A stretch of DNA of 64,000 nucleotides from Candidatus Korobacter versatilis. Lineage in GTDB: Bacteria; Acidobacteriota; Terriglobia; Terriglobales; Acidobacteriaceae. The stretch is from positions 248,001-312,000 of the forward strand of contig JACPNR010000004.1 in NCBI GenBank assembly GCA_016185395.1. The letters run 5' to 3'. A program made the position numbers and the translations under genes. The notes beneath the pieces are model-generated. The model saw only the letters and a program-made list of their open reading frames with translations, made no database searches and was not told where the DNA came from. Below, in pieces: positions 57,432 to 64,000 of the stretch (its first letter is position 1; every line of letters starts with the position of its first letter).

Positions 57432-58367
57432 GGTTTTTCGGTACCAGTCCACCGTCCGCTTTACTCCCTCATCGAAACCGACCAGCGGCTTGTAGCCGAG
57501 CGCTTCGCGGATGGCACTGATGTCAGCTTGCGTGTGCTTCACGTCGCCGGCACGCGTTTCCGCGAACGCTGGTTCGCCTGCGAAGCCGGTATGCTTTTTC
57601 ACCACGTCAAACACCTCGCGGACAGAGTGCCGCTCGCCGATGCCGACGTTGAATACGCGGCCGGCACACTTTTCCGCCGGCGCCGTGCACGCGAGCAGGT
57701 TCGCGCTGACGCAGTTGTCGATGTAGGTGAAGTCGCGGGACTGCTCGCCGTCACCAAAGATGGTCGGCTGCTCGCCGGCCAGCATGCTGGCGATGAACTT
57801 CGCGAAAACGGCGGAGTATTGCGACGCCGGGTCCTGCCGCGGTCCAAAGATGTTGAAGTAGCGGAGCGCGACCGTCTCCAGTCCATAGCACTTCCAGAAG
57901 GAACGCATGTAATGTTCCGCTGCCAGCTTTGCGACTGCATAGGGCGAGACCGGAGCAGGCAGCATGTCCTCGCGCTTCGGCATTGCCGGGTTGTCGCCAT
58001 AGGCGGAAGACGAAGCCGCGTACACCACGCGTTTCACTCCCGCACCGCGCGCCGCCATCAGCAGCGCAAGCGTGCCATCCACGTTGGCGTGGTTTGAAAG
58101 TTCCGGCTCGCGCACCGACCGCGGGACGCTCGCGATCGCCGCTTGGTGCAGCACGTAGTCGGCGCCGCGGCAGGCGCTCGACATCGCGCGCGCATCGTTG
58201 ATGTCTGCCTCGCGGAAGTCTACGCGCTCGCGGATCTCGGCGATGTTCTCGGCTTTGCCCGTCGACAGGTTATCGACGCCGATGACCTGGTCGCCTTGTT
58301 CAAGGACGGCGCGCGCCAGCGCCGAGCCGATGAATCCGGCCACGCCGGTGATCACATAGAGGGCCAT
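57423..58367 (-). CDS. NAD-dependent nucleotide-sugar epimerase (extended SDR)
   Basis: 314 aa from ATG 58367; the longer frame upstream is not conserved. Rossmann motif TGVAGFIGSALARAV, VIGVDNLSTGKAENI, LHQAAIASVPRSVR, catalytic YxxxK in SPYAVAKLAAEHY, and RYFNIFGPRQDPASQYS. This is the GalE/WbpP-like extended SDR group, giving UDP-GlcNAc/UDP-Glc C4-epimerase or related activity; the substrate is not resolved. Confidence 0.92.
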   Translation of the reverse strand: MALYVITGVAGFIGSALARAVLEQGDQVIGVDNLSTGKAENIAEIRERVDFREADINDARAMSSACRGADYVLHQAAIASVPRSVREPELSNHANVDGTLALLMAARGAGVKRVVYAASSSAYGDNPAMPKREDMLPAPVSPYAVAKLAAEHYMRSFWKCYGLETVALRYFNIFGPRQDPASQYSAVFAKFIASMLAGEQPTIFGDGEQSRDFTYIDNCVSANLLACTAPAEKCAGRVFNVGIGERHSVREVFDVVKKHTGFAGEPAFAETRAGDVKHTQADISAIREALGYKPLVGFDEGVKRTVDWYRKTSS

Positions 58368-58441
58368 GGCCAAAACGATACCACGGTGCAGTTGGTGGTT
58401 CCCGCTGGGTGCGGGCAGGGCACTCGCACCATCCGGCGCGT

Positions 58442-58447
58442 TATAAT
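58442..58447 (+). promoter_or_regulatory. -10 element of the 58.5-kb aminotransferase gene
   Basis: TATAAT in CGTTATAATCC, 30 nt ahead of the ATG, with no -35 match. Confidence 0.45.
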
Positions 58448-58476
58448 CCAGGGTTCCTGAGGTGCATTTCGACCCC

Positions 58477-59667
58477 ATGAGTAAAGCCGTACAGAGCGAA
58501 CTCAAGCTGGCCAAGCGCATGGCCCGCCTCGGCACCGAGACCGCCTTCGAGGTCCTGGTCAAAGCCCGCGCCCTCGAGGCCAAGGGCCGCGACATCGTCC
58601 ACCTCGAGATCGGCGAACCCGACTTCGATACCCCCGCCAACATAGTGGAGGCGGGCGTCGACGCACTGCAGAAGGGCTTCACCCATTACGGACCGTCCGC
58701 CGGACTACCGCCACTGCGCGAGACCATCGCGCAGTACGTCAGCGAGACGCGCCACGTCAAAGCCACGCCGGAAGAAGTGGTAGTCGTCCCCGGCGGCAAA
58801 CCAATTATCTTCTTCACGATACTGGCACTAGTGGAAGAAGGGGATGAGGTCATCTACCCGAACCCCGGCTTTCCGATCTACGAGTCCATGATCCACTTCC
58901 TCGGCGCCAAGGCGGTGCCGGTAAAGCTGCGCGAGGAACTGGATTTCCGTCTCGACGTGAAGGAACTCGCCGCCGCCATCACCGACCGTACCAAGCTCAT
59001 CATTCTCAACTCGCCGCAGAACCCGACGGGCGGCGTCATGGAAAAGGCCGACGTCGAAGGCGTCGCCCGCGCCATCGGCGACCGCGACATCATGGTGCTC
59101 AGCGACGAGATCTACAGCCGCCTCATCTTCGAAGGCGCGCACCACTCCATCCTGTCGGTGGACGGGATGAAAGACCGCTGCATCCTGCTCGACGGTTTCT
59201 CGAAGACCTATGCCATGACGGGATGGCGGATGGGCTACGGCGTCATGCGCGCCGACCTCGCCACCCACGTCGCCCGGTTGATGACAAACTCGAACTCCTG
59301 CACCGCCAGCTTCACCCAGGTCGCCGGCATCGAGGCGCTCCGCGGTCCGCAGGAATCGGTCAACGAGATGTGCGCCGAGTTCAAGCGCCGTCGCGACGTC
59401 ATGGTCGCCGGCCTGAACAACATCAAAGGTTTTTCCTGCAAAAAGCCCAAAGGCGCGTTCTACGTCTTCCCCAACATCAAGCAGACAGGATGGCCCTCGA
59501 AGAAACTCGCCGACGCGCTGCTCGATGAGGCCGGCGTCGCCGCTCTTTCCGGGACCGCCTTCGGCGATTTCGGCGAAGGTTACCTGCGCTTCAGCGTGGC
59601 GAACTCCATCGAGAACATCGAGAAGGCGCTCGAGCGGGTCAGCGGCTGGGCCAACAAGAATCTTTAG
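58477..59667 (+). CDS. PLP-dependent aminotransferase (aspartate aminotransferase-like)
   Basis: 396 aa from ATG 58477, where AGGTG serves as ribosome site; GTG 58462 is an alternative. EIGEPDFDTPANIVEAG, HYGPSAGLPPLRETIAQY, LNSPQNPTGGVM, MVLSDEIYSRLIFEG (Asp to PLP), DGFSKTYAMTGWRMGYGVM with the Schiff-base Lys, and LRFSVANSIENIEKAL. It is closer to classic aspartate/prephenate aminotransferases than the 26.6-kb paralogue. A tandem hairpin region follows. Confidence 0.92.
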   Translation: MSKAVQSELKLAKRMARLGTETAFEVLVKARALEAKGRDIVHLEIGEPDFDTPANIVEAGVDALQKGFTHYGPSAGLPPLRETIAQYVSETRHVKATPEEVVVVPGGKPIIFFTILALVEEGDEVIYPNPGFPIYESMIHFLGAKAVPVKLREELDFRLDVKELAAAITDRTKLIILNSPQNPTGGVMEKADVEGVARAIGDRDIMVLSDEIYSRLIFEGAHHSILSVDGMKDRCILLDGFSKTYAMTGWRMGYGVMRADLATHVARLMTNSNSCTASFTQVAGIEALRGPQESVNEMCAEFKRRRDVMVAGLNNIKGFSCKKPKGAFYVFPNIKQTGWPSKKLADALLDEAGVAALSGTAFGDFGEGYLRFSVANSIENIEKALERVSGWANKNL

Positions 59668-59680
59668 CTATTGATTGCAG

Positions 59681-59724
59681 CCCTCGTCCGCCGCGGCGGA
59701 CGAGGGAGCCCTATTGCGATAGGG
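59681..59724. terminator. Two adjacent perfect hairpins after the aminotransferase gene
   Basis: A perfect self-complementary palindrome (59681-59706) with arms CCCTCGTCCGCCG and its complement, directly followed by CCCTAT-TGCG-ATAGGG (59709-59724). There is no T-run, so termination would be weak or factor-assisted. Confidence 0.6.
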
Positions 59725-59780
59725 ATCTCTACCTTCGCTCGAGACGTTTGAGGCAAACGCTGTGATAGCTTGTATCGTTT

Positions 59781-60896
59781 ATGGCACAGAAGACATTCCG
59801 CGTCTTCGCCACCTCCCGCATCGGCGACCCCGCCGAGAACCGTCTCCGCGGGCGCGGCTATGACCTGGAAGTCTTCCAGGGTCCGGAAGCGCCGCCGAAG
59901 AAGCTCATCCTCGAAAAAGTGAAGGCCGGCATCGACGGCCTCATCACCACGCTGCGCGACCCCATCGACGCCGAGATCTTCGAAGCAGGGAAGGGCACGC
60001 TCAAGGTCGTCGCGCAGATCGCCGTCGGCTTCGACAACATCAACCGCGCCGACGCCAACAAGTACAAGGTCCCGTTCACGCATACTGCCGACGTCCTCAC
60101 CGAAGCCACCGCCGAGTTCGCTTTTCTCATGCTCGGCATGTTGGCGCGCAAGATGTGGCAAAGCGAGTTGCTGGTTCGCGAGCAGACTTGGCCGTCGTGG
60201 CACCCGTTCCTGCCGTTCCTCGGCGACGAGGTGACAGGCAAGACCATCGCCGTCATCGGCACCGGCCGCATCGGACTGGCCCTCATCAAGAAGGCCACCG
60301 GATTCGATATGAACATCCTTTGCTACGACCCGGCCTTCCACAACGACAAGTACATCGCCGGGATACAGGAGCTCATGGACCTGCGCCACGCGAAGGGCAT
60401 GCAGAAAGAAAAAACGTGGATCAAGTACGTGGCCTTCGAGGAAGCCATGGCAGGCGCGGATTACGTCAGCGTTCACGTGCCGCTCCTGCGTGAGGGCGAG
60501 ACCGACAAGCCCACCTACCACCTCATCAATGAGAAATCGCTCAAGCTCATGAAAGCGACCGCTTACATCGTGAACACCTCCCGCGGACCGGTGGTGGATG
60601 AAGAGGCCCTCGCGAAAGCGCTCAAGGACAACGTCATCGCCGGCGCGGCACTCGACGTCTTCGAGAAAGAGCCGTTGCCGCCGGACTCGCCTCTGCTCGA
60701 TCCGGCCATCGCCGACCGCTGCCGTGTCTTCCACCACTTCGCTTCCGGCGCGCAGATCACGCGCCTCTCCGCCGACCCCGACAAAGGCATGGCAGGCCGC
60801 ACCGCCCAAGGCGTCATCGACGTGCTCGAAGGGAACTACGGCGGCGACGTCACCAAGATGCCCTACGTAGTGAACAAAGAGGCATTCGGGAAATAA
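59781..60896 (+). CDS. D-isomer-specific 2-hydroxyacid dehydrogenase
   Basis: 371 aa. NAD fold IAVIGTGRIGLALIKKATGF, catalytic Arg in LIVNTSRG-like segment ATAYIVNTSRGPVVDEEAL, Glu in DVFEKEPLPPDSPLL and His in VFHHFASGAQITRL. The family covers glyoxylate/hydroxypyruvate reductases, phosphoglycerate and formate dehydrogenases; the substrate is not clear. It is slightly longer than the norm through an insertion (DLRHAKGMQKEKTWIKYV). The terminator follows. Confidence 0.9.
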   Translation: MAQKTFRVFATSRIGDPAENRLRGRGYDLEVFQGPEAPPKKLILEKVKAGIDGLITTLRDPIDAEIFEAGKGTLKVVAQIAVGFDNINRADANKYKVPFTHTADVLTEATAEFAFLMLGMLARKMWQSELLVREQTWPSWHPFLPFLGDEVTGKTIAVIGTGRIGLALIKKATGFDMNILCYDPAFHNDKYIAGIQELMDLRHAKGMQKEKTWIKYVAFEEAMAGADYVSVHVPLLREGETDKPTYHLINEKSLKLMKATAYIVNTSRGPVVDEEALAKALKDNVIAGAALDVFEKEPLPPDSPLLDPAIADRCRVFHHFASGAQITRLSADPDKGMAGRTAQGVIDVLEGNYGGDVTKMPYVVNKEAFGK

Positions 60897-60923
60897 GCCC
60901 TCAGGCTTCAGTCGTCAGCAGGA

Positions 60924-60957
60924 AGAAAGGCCTCGCGCGTGCGAGGCCTTTCTTGTT
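60924..60957 (+). terminator. Intrinsic terminator of the 2-hydroxyacid dehydrogenase gene
   Basis: A 13-bp perfect stem AGAAAGGCCTCGC/GCGAGGCCTTTCT with GCGT loop. On the minus strand it also precedes TTTCT and could serve the convergent BON gene. Confidence 0.87.
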
Positions 60958-60983
60958 GCAGTCTGCAGACTGACGTCGGAAGA

Positions 60984-61520
60984 CTACTTCTTGCTCTTGA
61001 CCTTCAGTTCGTTCACGACCTGCGCCACGTTCGGAGTGGCGGCGGCGACCTTCTCGGCCATCTGACGCTGCGCCATCGTGTCCACGTCACCCTTCAACGT
61101 CACGACGCCTTCTTTTACGTCCACGTTGATGCGTTGATCATCGAGGTGATTGGCGACGAACGCGGCCTTCAGGTTGTTGTCGATGCCGTCGTCCACGTTA
61201 CCGGAGATCTTGCGCGCGTCACCCTCGGCGCCTTCCGGGCGCACCGAGATCTCGTTGGCCACGATCATGCCGCCGGCGTTGGCCTTGGCGATCTCTTCGG
61301 CTTGCGCCTTGGCTTGTTCGCTCTTTACGTCGCCCTTCAGCGTGAGGACGCCCTTGTCGCGGTCTTCATCCACCTTCACGTCTTTCAGGCTGTTCTGGTC
61401 GAGGGATTTCTCGACGTTCTCCTTCACCGACGGGGTATTAGCCCGGTTCTGTGAGCATCCGATCATGACGGCGACGGCCAGAAACAGCGTCGTCATCAGT
61501 GCGATAAGTTTAGTGCGCAT
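60984..61520 (-). CDS. BON-domain lipoprotein
   Basis: 178 aa. Lipoprotein signal TLFLAVAVMIGC, then two BON domains (KSLDQNSLKDVKVDEDRDKG with GVLTLKGDVKSEQ; DNNLKAAFVANHLDDQRINV with GVVTLKGDVDTMAQ). BON domains attach periplasmic or outer-membrane proteins to membranes (OsmY/Kbp-like). Its function is likely envelope maintenance under stress. Confidence 0.92.
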   Translation of the reverse strand: MRTKLIALMTTLFLAVAVMIGCSQNRANTPSVKENVEKSLDQNSLKDVKVDEDRDKGVLTLKGDVKSEQAKAQAEEIAKANAGGMIVANEISVRPEGAEGDARKISGNVDDGIDNNLKAAFVANHLDDQRINVDVKEGVVTLKGDVDTMAQRQMAEKVAAATPNVAQVVNELKVKSKK

Positions 61521-61642
61521 ACACGCTCCCGTGTCCGTAGTCCGGAACTAGCGGGATGAGATGCGACATAGTGGGACAGGGAGGGCTGCTGCCGAGGAGA
61601 GCGGAAACGCAAGCTGCTGAAGGTGAGTGGCTGCGGGAGAGG

Positions 61643-62338
61643 CTAACGAGTGACCATCGCTCGCACCAGCGACTCGAAGATCTTGTAGCCGTCGGTGCAG
61701 CCGAGTTCGACCTCCGACGCCCGCTCCGGATGCGGCATCATCCCCAGGACGTTGTGGCCTTCGTTGCAGATGCCGGCAATGCTCTCGAGCGAGCCGTTCG
61801 GGTTCGCGTCCGGCATGACCCTTCCGTCCGCGGTCGAATAGCGGAAGACGATGCGCTTGTCTTTCTTCAGCGCGGCCAACGTCGGCTCGTCGCAGAAGTA
61901 ATTGCCTTCCATGTGTCCAATGGGGATCTTCAGGACTTCGCCCTCGTGACAGGCAGCGGTGAAGGGAGTCTCCGCGTTCTCCACCCGCAGCCAGATGTGC
62001 TTGCACACGTACTTCAGCCCCTCGTTGCGCATCAGCGCGCCGGGCAGCAGGCCCGCCTCGCACAGGATCTGGAAACCATTGCACAGGCCGAGCACCAGCC
62101 CCCCACTCGCGGCGTGCTTCCGTACCTCATCCATGATGGGCGCAAACTTCGCGATGGCGCCGGTGCGCAGATAGTCCCCATACGCAAAGCCGCCAGGGAC
62201 GATCACGCAGTCCGCGCTCTGCAGGTCATGCGATTCGTGCCACAGGGAAACGACCGGCTGCTTGGCGACCTGGCCGGCCACGTAGAAGGCGTCGTGGTCG
62301 CAATTGGACCCGGGGAAGGTGATGACTCCGAATTTCAT
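61643..62338 (-). CDS. purQ: Phosphoribosylformylglycinamidine synthase subunit PurQ
   Basis: 231 aa from ATG 62338. Class I glutamine amidotransferase: [35 protein letters not shown], the nucleophile Cys in [20 protein letters not shown], and His/Glu triad near the C-terminus ([11 protein letters not shown]). It supplies ammonia for FGAM formation in purine synthesis with PurL and PurS (not in the window). Confidence 0.97.
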   Translation of the reverse strand: MKFGVITFPGSNCDHDAFYVAGQVAKQPVVSLWHESHDLQSADCVIVPGGFAYGDYLRTGAIAKFAPIMDEVRKHAASGGLVLGLCNGFQILCEAGLLPGALMRNEGLKYVCKHIWLRVENAETPFTAACHEGEVLKIPIGHMEGNYFCDEPTLAALKKDKRIVFRYSTADGRVMPDANPNGSLESIAGICNEGHNVLGMMPHPERASEVELGCTDGYKIFESLVRAMVTR

Positions 62339-62409
62339 CGCGCCCGCTCGCTGGTGGAGGAGTCCACATTCAAGAGTAGCATGGCCTGGCAAGCGCATCT
62401 GAGTATGGT

Positions 62410-62937
62410 ATGCAACTGCATCCCCACGTGAAGACCGCCGGTTCGGCGATCAAGGACTGGTTCCTCGCCACGCTGCAGGACGCCCTCGCCGTCGGCGCCA
62501 TCTGGCTCGTCGGCCTGCTCATCATCGGTGTTCCGTGGGCGCCGTTCTGGGCCTTCCTCGGCGCGGCATTCCAGTTCATCCCTGGGGTCGGTGCGGTGCT
62601 CTCGCTCATCGGCCCGGCCATCTTCCTGTTCTTCAAGGACCCCGAAGACCTCATGCCGCTGGTCTACCTGCTCATCCTTTACGCTGTGATCGCGGTGGGA
62701 GACGGCGTGGTGCTGCAGCCCTACTTCATGAAGCGGACGGCGAAGGTCCCGCTCTGGGCCTCCATCCTCGTCCCTCTCGTCTGCGCCTTCGTGCTGCCGT
62801 TCTGGGGACTCCTTCTGGCCCCGCCCCTGCTGGCGATCATCTACGGATTCCGCGCTAAGAACCGGGCTGCCGTGGCGCGGATGAACCCTCCGCAAACAGC
62901 GATTGGAGGGCCGGAGGACAAACCTCGTCTGCTATAA
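62410..62937 (+). CDS. Shortened AI-2E/UPF0118-type membrane protein
   Basis: 175 aa with five or so hydrophobic segments. FIPGVGAVLSLIGPAIFLFF and VVLQPYFMKRTAKVPLWASI followed by a Gly/Pro-rich membrane segment (PFWGLLLAPPLLAIIYGFRA) match the C-terminal half of AI-2E transporter (UPF0118) family proteins, which are normally about 350 aa. The N-terminal half is missing, so this is either a short family member or a decayed copy; the frame is clean. Divergent from purQ. Confidence 0.7.
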   Translation: MQLHPHVKTAGSAIKDWFLATLQDALAVGAIWLVGLLIIGVPWAPFWAFLGAAFQFIPGVGAVLSLIGPAIFLFFKDPEDLMPLVYLLILYAVIAVGDGVVLQPYFMKRTAKVPLWASILVPLVCAFVLPFWGLLLAPPLLAIIYGFRAKNRAAVARMNPPQTAIGGPEDKPRLL

Positions 62938-62938
62938 T
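62933..62938 (+). promoter_or_regulatory. -10 element of yebC
   Basis: TATAAT in GCTATAATTT, 93 nt before the ATG; the element lies inside the last codons of the upstream membrane-protein gene. No -35. Confidence 0.45.
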
Positions 62939-63030
62939 TTTTAGTCGTTCTCATCCTGTTGCGGCCGATTGTGTCCTCATTGTCGGCCCCGGAAATCTGC
63001 GAAAGCTACTTCGCGAACTAGAGGTCGGTC

Positions 63031-63777
63031 ATGTCTGGTCACTCAAAATGGGCAACGATCAAGCATAAGAAGGGCGCGCTCGACGCCAAGCGCGGCAAGA
63101 TCTTTACCCGCCTGATCCGAGAGATCACCATGGCGGCGAAGCACGGCGGCGATCCGGAAAAGAACCCGCAGCTCCGCACCGCAGTGGCGGCAGCGAAGGC
63201 CGAGAACATGCCGGCCGATAACATCAAGCGCGCCATCCAGCGCGGCACCGGCGAACTGCCGGGCGCAACCTACGAAGAGGTCATGTTCGAGGGCTACGGC
63301 CCCGGCGGCGTCGCGCTGCTGGTCGAGGTCTCGACCGACAATCGCAATCGCACCGTCAGCGAGATACGCCACGCGTTCGGGAAGAACGGCGGCAACATGG
63401 GTGAGGCCGGCTCGGTCGCATGGATGTTCCACAAGAAAGGCTCCCTCATCGTCCCGAAAGCTGCCGCCGCGGAAGATAAGCTCATGGACATCGTGCTCGA
63501 AGCCGGCGGGGAAGACCTGCGGGACGATGGCGACAATTGGGAAGTCCTGACCGATCCTAGCGCTTTCGAGGCTGTAAAGAGCGCCGTCGAGAAGTCCGGC
63601 ATCAAGGTGGAGCATGCCGAAGTCGGCATGCTGCCGCAGAATTACGTGAAGCTCGAGGGCCACGCTGCCGGCACCATGGTGCGTCTGCTCGAGGCACTGG
63701 AAGAGCACGACGACGTCCAGCACGTCTGGTCGAATTTCGACATGGACGCCAAGACCCTGGAAGAAGTCGCCTCGTAG
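63031..63777 (+). CDS. yebC: YebC/PmpR-family regulator (TACO1 homologue)
   Basis: 248 aa, the family's usual length. N-terminal [20 protein letters not shown], central [20 protein letters not shown] and [21 protein letters not shown]-terminal [11 protein letters not shown]. Known roles are transcription regulation in some bacteria and, in more recent work, helping ribosomes through proline stretches. It has its own terminator downstream. Confidence 0.97.
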   Translation: MSGHSKWATIKHKKGALDAKRGKIFTRLIREITMAAKHGGDPEKNPQLRTAVAAAKAENMPADNIKRAIQRGTGELPGATYEEVMFEGYGPGGVALLVEVSTDNRNRTVSEIRHAFGKNGGNMGEAGSVAWMFHKKGSLIVPKAAAAEDKLMDIVLEAGGEDLRDDGDNWEVLTDPSAFEAVKSAVEKSGIKVEHAEVGMLPQNYVKLEGHAAGTMVRLLEALEEHDDVQHVWSNFDMDAKTLEEVAS

Positions 63778-63795
63778 CGCTCCCCGGAACCAGCC

Positions 63796-63823
63796 ACGGC
63801 CGGCTATCCGCCGGCCGTTTTGC
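63796..63823 (+). terminator. Intrinsic terminator of yebC
   Basis: CGGCCGGC-TATCC-GCCGGCCG followed by TTTTGCTTT. Confidence 0.87.
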
Positions 63824-63910
63824 TTTGCGGGTTCATCCTGTGCTTTTCTCTCGCGCTATCCCGTCCGCGCCTGATACCTTTTTCTCGCCAACTCTCTCAT
63901 CGAGGAACAG

Positions 63911-64000
63911 AATGAAAGCCACCACCATTGTGCTCGCGCTGCTGTGCGTCTGCGGACTGCTCGGCCCGAACCAAGCCACCGCACAGGGCTTGCCGTCCCA
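63911..64000 (+). CDS. Start of a secreted protein, cut by the window end
   Basis: ATG 63911 with GAGGAACAG ahead. The first 30 residues are a signal peptide (KATTIVLALLCVCGLLGPNQ then ATAQG). Nothing more can be said about function. Confidence 0.6.

Noticed and set aside
59681..59724. Insertion-sequence end formed by the palindromic hairpins
   Set aside because: No transposase, no target duplication, and the position just after a stop fits termination better.

Overview
The window is one stretch of a GC-rich bacterial chromosome, densely packed with genes on both strands. The mix of genes suggests an Acidobacteriota (Terriglobia-like) member: a large BNR/sortilin-type propeller protein, bacillithiol-type deacetylase BshB1, a Ser/Thr kinase with a long repeat-rich tail, a fused homocysteine methyltransferase/MTHFR, a gap-pgk-tpiA-secG block, and frequent TTG/GTG starts. 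This placement is inferred from gene content; no rRNA is present. No prophage, IS element or CRISPR array was found.

1-9.8 kb holds the most unusual locus. A sigma-54 activator with a degenerate receiver (1868-3283) is followed by a palindrome-rich leader, a well-spaced -24/-12 element and a 148-residue protein (3520-3966) made of a 26-residue leader plus exactly twenty LSGGKG hexapeptides. Convergent to it is a three-gene operon: GAF-HlyD, an HlyD lipoprotein, and a PqqD-M50 protease-HlyD fusion. Together they look like a dedicated maturation and export system for the repeat peptide. It may be an undescribed RiPP-like or secreted repeat-polymer system.

9.7-14.8 kb: STAS protein, HAD hydrolase, nucleotidyltransferase-like protein, UbiD-family decarboxylase and a GT4 glycosyltransferase. 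15.1-21.4 kb: an exopolysaccharide cluster (GT4, polymerase-like membrane protein, asparagine-synthase-like amidotransferase, DUF3473-type polysaccharide deacetylase, methyltransferase). 21.4-26.5 kb: a membrane formate dehydrogenase whose catalytic subunit is a selenoprotein. It reads through an in-frame TGA followed by a textbook bacterial SECIS hairpin. 26.6-34.0 kb: an aminotransferase, then a signalling trio (adenylate cyclase-FHA-FHA, Ser/Thr kinase with helical repeats, secreted TPR-like protein).

34-43.5 kb: MBL hydrolase, then a minus-strand block gap-pgk-macro domain-tpiA-tRNA-Leu-secG, a plus-strand trio (rhodanese, UlaG-like hydrolase, O-methyltransferase), and a minus-strand run of bshB1, ispA, an orphan receiver-like protein, xseB and the fused methionine/folate enzyme. 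45.6-54.1 kb: propeller lipoprotein, penicillin acylase family enzyme, Fur family regulator, DUF4870-like membrane protein, DHH phosphoesterase and two unknown secreted proteins. 54.3-56.3 kb: an RRM RNA-binding protein convergent with a DEAD-box helicase, and tRNA-Arg. 56.4-64 kb: GT2 glycosyltransferase, NAD-dependent epimerase, aminotransferase, D-2-hydroxyacid dehydrogenase, BON lipoprotein, purQ, a shortened AI-2E-type membrane protein, yebC, and the start of a secreted protein cut by the window edge.
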